Assembly: GCA_029783825.1 (NCBI GenBank)
Contig: JAREIK010010180.1
Span: 1 to 64,000 of the forward strand
Direction of reading: 5' to 3'
DNA length: 64,000 bases
Source: Sapria himalayana
Taxonomy: Eukaryota > Streptophyta > Magnoliopsida > Malpighiales > Rafflesiaceae
The position numbers were made by a program, and so were the translations under genes. Below are positions 52,905 through 64,000 of the stretch, piece after piece. Positions within the stretch are counted from its first letter, which is position 1, and the number at the start of each line of letters is the position of its first letter. Under the pieces are notes generated by a model. It did no database searches. It worked only from the letters and a program-made list of their open reading frames with translations, and was not told where the DNA came from.

Positions 52905-53848
52905 CTGTCTATCTATCTATCTTCCTAGGTGTATATCTGTCTATATGTCTATCTACCTATCTGCCTATTTTCTATCTACCAATTTGCATTTCTGCCTATC
53001 TACCAATCTATCTATTTAACGAATAATCTACAATCTGCCAATCTGTCATTTTGTCAATCTGTCAAATTGTCATTCTATCAATCTATCTATTTTTATATCT
53101 TTCTATCTATCTATTTGTATATCTATTTTTCTGTCTATCTGTCTATCTATCTATCTATTTATCTGCATATCTTTCTATATTTTTATCGGTAATTTATCTA
53201 TCGGTCTATCTATATATCTATTTATCTGTCTATTTCACTATTTGTTTATTTGTCAATATTTTTATCTTTCTTTCTGTCTATCTATTTATCTATATATATG
53301 TCGATCTATCTATATGTCTATTTTTCTATCTGTATTTCTATCTATCTATCTATTTAGCTATCTATCTATCTATATGTCTATCTATCTATCTGTTTGTCTA
53401 TCTATCTATATGTATGTATGTCTGTCTATCTATATGTCTGTCTGTTTAACTATCTATCTATCTACTATCTATCTATATGGCTATCTATCTATCTGTCTAT
53501 CTGTGTATATGACTATCTGTTTATCTATTTATTTCCTATCTTCATATCTACATTTCTGCCTGTCTGCATATCTGCCTATTGATAAATCTGTCATTCATTC
53601 AATCTATCAATCTATAAATATGTCAAGCTATCAATTTGTCTATCTTTTTATTTTTCTATTTGTCTATGTGTATATCTGTATATCTATCTATTTGTCTATA
53701 TGTCAATCTGTTAAACTGTATATATGTCTATCTATCTATATGTGTGTCTATCTTTCTATATATATATATATATATCTATTTATCTGCCTATCTATCTATC
53801 TATATGGCTATCTGTCTATCAATCTATTTGTCTATCTATCAATATGTC

Positions 53849-53850
<2 letters not shown>

Positions 53851-53902
<52 letters not shown>
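53851..53902. repeat. (AT)n microsatellite
   Basis: About 26 uninterrupted units, one of the longest in the window. Confidence 0.95.
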
Positions 53903-53905
<3 letters not shown>

Positions 53906-54712
53906 GTCTATCTATCTGTCTATTTATCTTTCTGTCTATCTATCTATTTTACTATCTGTCTATCAGTCTATATGTCTATTTGTATATCTGTCTATCCATC
54001 TATGTATTTGTCTATCTGTTTTTCTATCTATCTGCCTATTTGTCATTCTCTATATCTATTTACCTATCTAACTATTTATCTATTTGTCTATTTGTCTATT
54101 TGTCTATTTGTCTATTTGTCTATTTGACTATTTGTCTATAAATTTATCTATCTATCTATATTATGTATCTGTGTATTTATTTATCTATGTATCTCTGAAT
54201 CTATCTATCTATCTATTTATCTATCATTCTATCTTTTTATTTATATAAATGTCTCTCTATGTATGTATCTATCTATCTATTTACATATCTATCTATATAT
54301 GTATCTATATATATATTAATCTATCTATCTGTCTATATATTTATATATCTATATACCTGGCTATATCACAATATTTCTATCTATTTATCTATCTATTTGT
54401 TTATCTTTCTATCTGTCAATATGTATATGTGTCTATGTGCCTATGTGTCTATTTGTCTATCTTTTTATTTGTCTATATGTCTATCTATATATCTATCTTC
54501 TATCTATATATTTGTGTATCTGTCTATCTATCTATCTATCAATTTTTTTATCTGTCTATCTATATATCTATCTATCTATATGTTTATCTATTTATCTAAG
54601 TATCTCTCTATATATCTATTTATCTATGTGTTTGCCTATCTATCTGTCTATCTTTCTTTCTATCTATTTATCTATCTATTTATTTATATGTCTATATATC
54701 TATCTATTTATC

Positions 54713-54718
<6 letters not shown>

Positions 54719-54750
<32 letters not shown>
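54719..54750. repeat. (AT)n microsatellite
   Basis: About 16 units in the array. Confidence 0.93.
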
Positions 54751-54757
<7 letters not shown>

Positions 54758-57700
54758 TTGTATCTATCTTTTTGTATATCTATCTATCTATCTTCTTATC
54801 AATCTATATGTCTAATTAATAATCTGACTATCTATCTATCAATCAATTTATCTACCTACCTATCTATCCTTCTCTCTATCTATATATATGTCTATTTTAT
54901 CTTTATATCTGTCTATCTGTCAAAATGTATATCTGTCTATCTATATGTCTATCTATCTATCTATCTGTCTCTCTATCTCTTTCTCTGTCTGTCCATCTCT
55001 TGATATTCCTATCGCTCATTCTATAAATCTATGAATTTGTAAATCTATCAATCTATCAATTTGTCAATCTAACTATTTGACTATCTCACTATATATCTCT
55101 CTATTTATCTATCTATCTTTTTGTCAATCAATAAATTTGCCAATTTTCAATTTGTAAATCTATCTATATGTCTATCTTTCTATCTAACTCTCAAATTATC
55201 TATTTATCAATCTGTCTGTCTGTATGCCTATCTATCTATCTTTTTATATATCTATTTGTTTGTTTGTCTATCTATCTATCTGTCTATCTGTCGATTTGTA
55301 TATCTATCTATCTATTTGTCTATCTACCTATCTACTTATCTATGTATCAGTCAATGTGTCTCTCTATCTCTCTATTTATCTTCCTATCTATTTATATGTC
55401 TATGTAATTATGAGTCTATCTGTCTCTCTGACTATATATCTTTTTTATTTATCTATCTATCTATTTATCTGTATGTCAATTTTTCTATCTATCTTTCAGT
55501 TTGTCTGTTTATCTATCTATATGTCTATCTATCTATCTATCTTTATAAATGTCTTGTTGTCTATCTGTCTATCTTTTTATCTGGCTATCGGTCTTTCTGT
55601 AAATCTATAATTTTGTTAAACAATCAATCTATTAATATGTCAATATATATATATTTTTCTCTCTTTATATACATATCTATCGATAAATCAATCAATTTAT
55701 CTGTCTGTCTATATGTCTATATGTCTATCTATTTATCTAACTATCTATCTCACTATTTGGATGTGTCTATTGTCTATCTGGCTATCTATCTATCATTCTA
55801 TCTATCTATATGTTAATTTGATTATTTGTGTATTTGTCTATCTATCTAGTTGTCTATTTGTCTATTTGTCTATCTATCTATCTGTCTGTCAATCTATTTG
55901 TCTATATATCTATTTGTCTATTTTTCTATTTGTTGATCTATCTTTATTTCTAACTGTCTATCTATATATATATATATATATCTGTCTATCTATCTATCTA
56001 TCTAGGTATTTTTCTATATAAATTCTATATATCTTCCAAACTATCTCTCTATATATCCTTTTAATCTGTCTATCTTTACTATCTATCTTTCTTTCTATCT
56101 ATCTATCTATCTCTCTATCTATCTATCTATTTATCTGTTTGTATGTTTGTCAACCTATCTATTTGTCTACCTGCATATTTTTCTATCTATCTATCTGTCT
56201 ATTTATCTATCTATATATCTATCTATCTATCTATTTATTTGTCTGTCTATTAGTATATCTATCGGCCTTCTTATCTTTGTATCTGCCTATTTATATATCT
56301 ATCTATTTATCTATCTATCTATTTATCTATCTTTCTTATAGCATATCTGTCTATCTACCTATGTATCTATATGTCCATTTTTCTCTTTCTATCAAACTAT
56401 CTTTATATCCTTTTATCTATCTATCTATTAGTCTATCTATCTATCGATCTATATGCCTTTCTATCTTTATATCTAATTATATTTTTGTCTATATATCTAT
56501 CTGACTATATGACTATCTGTTTATTTGTCTTTCTAACTATCTATAAATCTTTCTATAAGTTTTTATGTCTATGTGTCAATTTGTCAATATATCATCTATC
56601 TAATTATTTTTCTTTCTTTCTTTCTGTTTGTCTATCTATCTTTCTATTTGTCTATCTATCTTTCTATTTGTCTATCTATCTTTCTATTTATCTCTTTCTA
56701 TATATCTATCTATCTATTTGTCTATATGTATATCTCTCTATCTGTCTAACTGTTTATATGTATATATGTCTAATTGTTTATCTATCTATCTATTTAACTA
56801 TCTATCAATCTGTATATCTATCTATCTTTTTATCTATATAAATATCTATCTATCTATTTATATATCTATCTTTCTATTTGTGTATTTGTCTATCTTTCAA
56901 TCTATTTATATATCTATCTGTCTATCTGTCTATCTATCTATCTATCTATCTATCTATTTGTTTATCTGTCTATCTATCTATCTATCTATCTCTCTAGTTA
57001 TCTTTCTGTCAATCTATTTGTCAATATGTCAGTCATTCTGTCTCTTTGTCTATGTGTCTATCTGTATATTTATCTATCTGTCTATCTGTCTATGTGTCTA
57101 TCGATCTATATGCCTATCTATCTATTTATCTATCTATATATCTATCTATTTATGTATCTATTTGTTATCTATCAATCTATCTATCTATATGTATATCTAT
57201 CTATCTGTCTATTTGTCTATCTCTCTATATTTTTATCTATCTAATTATCTATCTCTCTATCTTTCTATGAGTCAATCTATCTATATCTATCTATATATTT
57301 ATCTGCCTATATTGTTATATTGTTGTATGTGCATTTACCTATCTAACTATCTATCAATCTATATATTGGTCTATCGGTCTATCTATCATTTTATCTATCT
57401 ATTATTTATCTATCTATCAATATGTCTAACTATTTATATTTTTATATATCTATCTGGCTATATGTCTATCTACCTTTTTGTCTATCTATTTATCTACAAA
57501 TCTATCAATCTATATGTCTATTTATCTATCTATTTGTCTGTCTGTCAATCTATCTATCTATCAATCTTTATATATATATATCTAACTATATTTCAATTTA
57601 TATATCTGTCTATCTATCTATCTGACTATCTAGCTATCTATCTATCTATCTATCTAATTATCTATCTATAAAGTATCTATCTATTTATTTTTTATTTATC

Positions 57701-58067
57701 TATCTATATCTTTATATATCAGTCTATCTATCGATCTGTCAATTTATGTATCTTTCTATCTATATATCTATCTATATGTCTATATGTCTATCTGTCAAAC
57801 TGAATATATGTCAATCTGTCTATCTAACTACCTATATATTCTTTCTATTTGTCTATCTATCTATTTATCTGTATATTTGTTTATCGGCCTATCTATCTTT
57901 CTGTCTTTTTGGCAATCTAACTATCTATCTATGTATCTATTTATTTGTCAATCTATATGTATATCTATCAAGATGTATATCTATATATCTGTTTATGTTT
58001 CTATTTGTCTATTTGTCTATATGTCAATCTTTATATATTTCAATCTATTATCTATCTATCAATCTAT

Positions 58068-58084
58068 TTATCTATCTTTCTCTT
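58068..58084. repeat. LINE target-site duplication, 3' side of the element
   Basis: TTATCTATCTTTCTCTT, repeated without change at 63369-63385. It abuts the poly(A) end (seen as T on the + strand). Confidence 0.92.
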
Positions 58085-58737
58085 TTTTTTTAAGTGTTAT
58101 TTATTAGTTATAACCCTCTCTTTTGGCGGAGGAATATTATTTTTACAAACTAACATCTACCCTTATCCCTATTACACCCAATATTTAAGAAAATCTTTAA
58201 CATTTACATCAAACTAAGTGTATAAATTTAAAGAGAAATGCTTTTGAGTTTCTTGAGTTCTTCCTTTAAGCTTTGAGAAGTTAATTCTTTCTAATGATAC
58301 CATGGCTGAATCTTTATTCGTATAGTAAAGATTAATGCAGTCTTTTTCAAGAGTCCATGTCTCTTCCATGTCTTGTAAGGTGAGACCTTTGATTCTTCAT
58401 GTTGAAATTCATGTTGAAATTCTGCTTTGCTTCTATTAAATTCAGTTGGAAATCTAATATATACTGGAATTCTTCTTGTAATGTTGCTCTTTGAGAGATG
58501 CTAGAATGCTATCGCTTTTTTAGAGTATCCCGCCTTGAATATCAGCATTGCATCTTTTAAATTCTGCTTTGTATCTATAAATATTCTGTCAGATGTGCTT
58601 GGTAATCAGCAGCTCTTAACTTTACTGCTTAACCTACAAACATTCCAGCCTGCATAAAATCAAGGGCATCATATCCATATAAGATGAAAACCCATTTACC
58701 ATCAATTTCTGGAAATTTCAACCAGAAAAACTAGAAA
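58085..58737 (-). other. LINE 3' region and tail
   Basis: It follows the last ORF2 stop. A segment at about 58620-58700 with DGKWVFILYGYDAL in one frame could be the decayed start of an RNase H-like domain, which many plant L1 elements carry, but it is too short and broken to assert. Otherwise it looks like 3' untranslated sequence ending in poly(A). Confidence 0.5.
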
Positions 58738-61700
58738 CTAGCTACTTTCCCATATCTGTGCCATGCTAGGAACATTTGAGTTACACCATTTTTTAAACCT
58801 ACAATTTAGAGGGAGATGTTCATATTTTATCTGCATTTCTGATGCTAATCTTTTCCATATTTCTGCAGCTACTTTCCCTTCTGAAAAGAGGTGATCTAAT
58901 ATTTCGATCTCATTTAAGCAACATTCACATCTTGAAACTAGCTGAATTCCTTTCTGCTTTAAATTATTATCAATTGGGATAATATTAGATAAAACTTTCT
59001 ACATAAAAGTTTTAATTTTTTGTGGATTGTCATTATTCCAAGCCCATTTAAATAATATTTGTTCTTTTTTCTTTTTTCTTAAGGCATTTTTCACTGTTTT
59101 AAGCGAAAATGTGCCCTCCGGAGATAAGGTCCATCTCCATCCTTTTTTCGTCTGTTTAGAGTAATTTTCAACTAAATCTCTTTGTTTAAGCATTTGATTC
59201 CAAACCTGTGAACTCCTACTTTTATTTTTTATTTTATTAATGTCATCCTTTATGCAGTACTTTGCCCGCCTAAATTTAGACCATAAACTTTCATTTTCTT
59301 TTAAATTCCACCATCTCTTGCTAGCCCCTGCTTTGGCTAAGTCAATGATGTTGACAAAGCCTAAACCAGCTTCTTGGAAATGATAACATAAATCTCTCCA
59401 TTTTTTCCAATGAAGTTTGTGTTTACCCTCTTTTTTACCCCACAAAAAATTGGCTAATTCTTTTTCAATTTCTTTTATAAATTTGATTGAAGGCTGCGTG
59501 ATCATAATATTATGCATTATTAAACTTTCTAAAACATATTTTATAAGAGTTATTCTGCCCCCCATACTTAGATATTCTACTTTCCATCCTGCAATTTTTT
59601 TTTTAATTTATTTATTAGAAGCGCTAAGTATTCTATCTTGAACTTTCCTTCATAAATCGGGCAACCTAAATAAATCATTTCTCCTTTTTTGTGAGAGAAA
59701 CCTATGATATTTTTAATTCTATGTGATAATGCAGTTGGGGCTTTATAAGATATCATATATTGACATTTTCTTTTGTTTAATTTTTGACCTGTTTCTTCCT
59801 CCATGCATTTTAATAAATCTATCAGATTACTTAATGATTTACCGCATCCATTAGTGAATATCATTACATCATCTGCATATGCTAAACAACTTACAAGAGG
59901 GGTGTTCTTTGGCTGTCTAAAAGTACCTATAAGACCATTTAACATTTTATTTTTAAGATTAACTATCAAGAGTTCTAGATAAATGTTAAATAGTGATGGC
60001 GATAGCGGGTCACCTTATCTTAAACCTCTAACTGGCTTTATTTCCTTTCCTACTTTCCCATTTGTTATAATTCTAGCCCATGTGTTTGAAATACATCTGT
60101 AAATCAGATCTATCCATGTCTCAGAGAAACCCATTTTTCTCATCGTTGAACAGAGAATACTCCATTCAACTCTATCAAATGCTTTGGAAAGATTTAGCTT
60201 AATTAATACATTATTACCTCTTGTTTTAGTACCTATTTCTCTGCACATTTCTTTTGCCAAGAAGATATTATCCATAATCAATCTAGTTTTCATAAAACCA
60301 GTTTGTTCTTCAGAAATAATTTTTGGTAATAGCAATGCTAATCTATTTTGTAGAATTTTGGCTAAAATTTTATATATTGAATTACAAAGACTAATTGGCC
60401 TAAAGTCCTCTCCTTTCTGTGGATTTTCCACTTTCGGAATGAGAATTAAATGAAAACTACCCCATTTCTTACCTATATCAGCTCCACAGAATATACTATT
60501 TATGGCTTTTTCTAAATCTTTTTTTATTATTTCCCAGCAAACCTGAAAGAAACAATTGTTCCAACCATCTGGGCCAGCTGCAATGTCTTTATTCATACTA
60601 AAAATTGCATTTCTAATTTCTTCTTCTTCAAGGAATTTTGTTAGCATATTATTATCATCTGAAGAAATTTTATTCTCAATGTTTTGTATAAGTGTGTTAC
60701 CTTTTAGCTCTCTTATTCCACCTAAGTGATTCTCAAAAAACTTTGTAAAGTAATTTTGTATATCTAAGTCTTTTTCAAGCCATACATTTTCATTGTTTTT
60801 TATTCCCCTAATTCTATGTTTTTGATATTTTAGTTTAGCCACTTTTTGAAAAAATTTTGTGTTTTTATCTCCTTCTTTCAACCATTTAATTTTTGCTTTT
60901 TGTTTCCAGAAAGCTTCTTCCATTAACAGTTTTAATTTTAATTCCACTTGGCCTTGCTAAGAGTTCTTCTATTGATTATACTTTGGTCTATTTCAAATTC
61001 TAATTCACTTTTTAGTACTAACTCTTCTGCATCTTTTATATTTTTAATTATATTTCCAAATGTTTCATTATTCCATTTTTTTAATTCAACCTTTAGTCTA
61101 CTCAATTTATTATTTAGAATTTGAATCGGATTTCCTGAAACCTCAAGATTCCAGGAGTCCTTTATCTTATTCAAGAATTCATGATGTAAACACCAAGAAT
61201 TTTGAAATTTAAAGGAGCCTCCTATGTAAATTATTCTTTTAACAGAAATCAATAATGGACTGTGATCAGAGCAGGTTCTATTTAAATGATTAACCTCTGT
61301 AGAGCCAAACTGTTCTAACCATTTAAGGTTAAATAAGACCCTGCCTAATCTAGCCCATATTGTGCCCTTCTTTTTCCAGTTATTGCACCATGTGAAAGAT
61401 GAGCCATTAAATTTGGCTTCTATTAGATTAGTATTATTTATTGTGTCATTAAATTGAGCCATCCCTCTCTTATTTGGTGATCTACCATCCTTCTTTTTAT
61501 TAAAATTTCTAATCGTATTGAAGTCTCCACCTATTATCCAGGGCTTATCTTCCAAGGCAGTTTTTCTCATTTCCTCCCATAATTCTTTTCTCTCCTCTTT
61601 TTTATTTTTGGCATAAACTATCATTATTATTTCATTTTCATTTTGACTTAGACTCAGGTTTATTAATTGATTAGTATCTTTTAATATTTTTATGTCTAAA

Positions 61701-61915
61701 TTATTTTTCCACAATATCCAGATTTTACCGTTATTATTAGAGTAACCATGATTAAATCCTAAAATAGTTTTATAGTATTCTAGTTAAGTTTTTTCCACCA
61801 TCGGTTCAGCTATTAAAACAAGATTAATTTTATGCATGTATATTAGTTTTTTCAATCTATTCCTTAAAGGGGAGTTTGCAATTCCCCTTATATTCCAATA
61901 AATGTAATTATACAT
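58738..61915 (-). pseudogene. LINE ORF2: endonuclease and reverse transcriptase, broken
   Basis: The start ATG at 61915 overlaps the ORF1 stop (ATGTATAA). Domains in order: an APE-type endonuclease (YWNIRG, AEPM, GKIWILW, GGDFNTI, GSSFTWCNNW, CSDHSPLLI) that nicks the target; a reverse transcriptase (DFRPISLCN, SEEQTGFMKTRLIMDN, KLNLSKAFDRVEW, YADD at 59868-59879); and a C-terminal zf-RVT region (CECC...HLF). Lesions: TAA at 61784, a frameshift near 60945, TAA at 60015 in RGLR-stop-GDP, a frameshift in a ten-base T run at 59595-59604, and TAG at 58999. The RT motif A Asp is Asn and the endonuclease RLDR is RLGR. About 1,060 codons, shorter than L1 ORF2 with RNase H. Confidence 0.94.
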
Positions 61916-63254
61916 TCTTTATGGATTTAGCTTGCGCTCTAGTAGTGTATTTGGTCTCATATATTTTATTTAAGTGTTTTTTCATTTTCCTTGGTTTTTT
62001 AAGTGAGCTTAATTCTCCTCCTTTCTCCACTTTCCATTCTCTATTTACTTGGATAGCCATTATTTTTAACTCCTCAATTGCCCAATCTTTATTTCCCATT
62101 TTTTGTTTTGTTTTAGAATTTTCTATATTTATATCATCTTTAGTTGTTCTTTGCTTTAGCTCATTTTCCTCCACATCCATATAGAGGGAGGTCAAACTTT
62201 TTATTTCAAATTCTTCCTCAGAGTCCTCTTCAGCAAGGACAGCCCAGCTTTTATTTTTTTGGAATTTAGTTATCATTTGAACTCTAGTTCTTTTATTTAA
62301 TTCTGAAATTTTTCTAATCAACTCCCTCCTCTTACTCTCTTCTATTTCTGCCCTTTCATCTTCTATATTCGGTTTGTTATATTCAATTAATTTTAGTTCT
62401 TCTACCTTACCATTCTGAATTTCTAATTGAGCAGTGTGTGTATTTTGTGGTTTTATTTGATATCTAATCAAATCTCCTCTTCTACCTACTGCCATTTTTC
62501 TTTCCTCTTGTTTTAGCTTATCATCTGTTCTTTTCTTGTTCACTAAACAGGCTTCTAAACCATGACCCATCTTTTTGCAGCAAGAGCAGAATGGAGGGAG
62601 GTATTCTGGAATGATTTGTTGCCAAAATCCCCCTCCATCTATAGTTCCAATCCAGATACGATTGGGTAATGGTTTCTATAAGTCCAACTCAACACAAACA
62701 CGTGCAACACTCAGTCTAGAGAGTGTTGCAGTAGCACCATCAAGAAGAAGAGGAGAGCCAAGCAAACAAGCAATACGGTATAAAGCATACTTATCAAATA
62801 TATGAATCGGAAGCATGGGAAACAGCAGCCATACCGGGGCCAAGGAGGATTCTTCCTTCGTCGTGAAGATAGGGGTCCATCAGAACATTCTCATGGGATA
62901 ACCCCTGATATACCAGACGCCTTTCAACCATAGACGATGGAAATCCACTTCGGAATGTAGTTGTATCAGCACGTGTTTGTCTTCTATAAGCCCGATTTTA
63001 ATCAAAGCTTTGAGCTTCAAAGCTTCAAAGAAGGAGCGAATATCATCAATACGAGGTCTACCATACGAGAATTTACCCACAAGTGTGTGCTTGTGAGGTT
63101 CAGAGAGCATTCGAAGGTCTTCGGCAGAAAAAAATATCGAGGGTTCCTTGATATTTTTTTTTTCTTGAGTGTCCGAGGAAGACGAAGGAGGCGCGGTCCT
63201 CTTAACAAAATCCGAAAATGATTTCTTATTAACTAAGAAATCCATTGTCTTCAA
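61908..63254 (-). pseudogene. LINE ORF1: DUF4283-type RNA-binding protein with zinc knuckle, broken
   Basis: About 449 codons in one frame with two internal stops: TGA at 62880-62882 after GYPMRMF and TAG at 62676-62678 after CVELDL. The N-terminal part (VGKFSYGRPRIDD, ALIKIGLIEDKHVLIQL, RLWLKGVWYIRGYPMRMF) is the DUF4283 domain of plant L1 ORF1. Then follow WTPIF and IHIFDKYALYRIA and a CCHC knuckle, CSCCKKMGHGLEAC, at 62547-62591. The tail is charged, Lys/Glu-rich and coiled-coil-like. ORF1 packages the LINE RNA. A second Met nine bases downstream is an equal start candidate. Confidence 0.92.
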
Positions 63255-63368
63255 AATTCACTTGCAATTTGCTTCTTCCTCAACAAAAATTGTAGATTCT
63301 CTCTCTAGAAAAATTTTCTCTCTCTAGAAAGTTGAGAGCGTTTTCAAAGCGATCCAAACCTAATTGTA

Positions 63369-64000
63369 TTATCTATCTTTCTCTTGATCTATCTATCAAT
63401 CATTTTGTAAGTCTATCAATTTGTCAATATATCAATCTATGAATTTGTCAATCAATCTATCTGTCTATCTTTCTATATATCTCTTTATCTATCTATCTAT
63501 TTGTATTCTATCTGTCTATCTATCAATTTGTAAATTTGTGAATTTGTCAATCTATCTATCTATCTATGTATCTATCTTTATGTATGACAATCTATATATC
63601 TATTTATATATCTATCTTTTTATCTATTTGTCTATTTGTCTATATGTATATCAATCTATCTGCATATATGTGTATCTACCTATTTGTCTATATGTCTATA
63701 TGTCTATCTGTCTATCTATCTGTTTGTCTGTCTATCTATCTATCTATCTATCTATATGCCTATCTCTCTATATGTCTATTTCTCAATCTATCAATCTATC
63801 TATCTACCTATCTATTTTTCTGTCACTCTATCTATCTATATATCTATTTATCTATCTTTCTATGTTTCTACCTGTCTTTTTTTCTATCTATCACTCTATA
63901 TATTAGTCTATCTATCTATCTATCTATTTGTCTCTCTATCTCTCGATCTGTATATCATTCATTTTGTAAATCTATTAATTTGTCAATCTATATATTTGTG
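63369..64000 (+). repeat. LINE target duplication and resumed TCTA array
   Basis: TTATCTATCTTTCTCTT at 63369-63385 is the second copy of the LINE target duplication. Array sequence in TCTA orientation then continues to the window end. No gene is seen. Confidence 0.95.

Larger units (their letters stand above)
49494..58084 (+). repeat. Degenerate TCTA tetranucleotide array, block 4
   Basis: TCTA orientation resumes directly after the CACTA right end, with a short transition (TCTTTATGTC repeats) and then normal array to the LINE at 58085. No gene is seen. Long AT runs are annotated separately. Stretches of regular CTGTCTAT or CTATTTGT octamers, for example 54075-54140, show local homogenisation. 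Confidence 0.97.
58085..63368 (-). mobile_element. Full-length plant L1-type LINE, defective
   Basis: A 5284-bp element on the minus strand inserted into the TCTA array. It has a perfect 17-bp target duplication, a short poly(A) tail (T run at 58085-58091), a 5' leader of about 114 bp, and ORF1 and ORF2 overlapping by 8 bases. Both ORFs are broken by stops and frameshifts. Structure and domains are those of the plant L1 clade. Nothing in it points to recent gene capture. Confidence 0.95.

Noticed and set aside
1..64000. tRNA, rRNA, telomere or organelle sequence
   Set aside because: No cloverleaf-like conserved boxes, ribosomal segments, TTTAGGG arrays or plastid/mitochondrial genes were seen by eye.

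Overview
This window is nuclear plant DNA, most likely from a flowering plant with repeat-rich, AT-rich intergenic or heterochromatic sequence. The evidence is in the transposable elements: a plant-type L1 LINE, a Ty1-copia fragment, a GC-rich hAT-type MITE, and a CACTA (En/Spm) element carrying pieces of a plant protein kinase. I see no intact host gene, rRNA, tRNA or CRISPR. Species cannot be named from the sequence.

The background is an exceptionally long, degenerate tetranucleotide array of TCTA/TATC (GATA on the other strand) covering roughly 44 kb of the 64 kb. It reads TCTA on the + strand at 1-10004, 13654-33240, 49494-58084 and 63369-64000, but TAGA (reversed) at 33241-38350. Because TCTA repeats contain no stop codon in any + frame, the array shows many long open frames of Ser-Ile-Tyr-Leu type; these are not genes. 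Inside the array there is higher-order structure: a 2.75-2.97 kb direct duplication (15.36-21.06 kb), a 178-bp doublet, a 54-bp triplet, a 16-bp triplet, a 12-bp tract, and an approximately 0.9-1.0 kb higher-order repeat of about three copies (29.69-33.04 kb).

Four transposable elements interrupt the array. (1) 10005-13653: a truncated Ty1-copia element with one 1508-bp LTR (TGTTAG...CTAACA), a degenerate primer-binding site, a leader with 24-bp tandem repeats, and a broken gag. (2) 30196-30648: a 453-bp GC-rich hAT-like MITE with an exact 8-bp target duplication; a neighbouring copy of the higher-order repeat preserves the empty site. (3) 38351-49493: a non-autonomous CACTA element with an intact right terminus, subterminal TAGCTAGGGA/GTCGCTAAAT repeats, a duplicated left end, and a captured, intron-containing, multiply broken protein-kinase gene on the minus strand (42759-45902), plus two unrecognised open frames. 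(4) 58085-63368: a full-length L1-type LINE on the minus strand with a perfect 17-bp target duplication but both ORFs broken.

Nothing here appears to work as a host operon or pathway. The interest lies in how the giant tetranucleotide array grows and rearranges, how transposons date those events, and in gene capture by the CACTA element, whose left end coincides with a reversal of array orientation.
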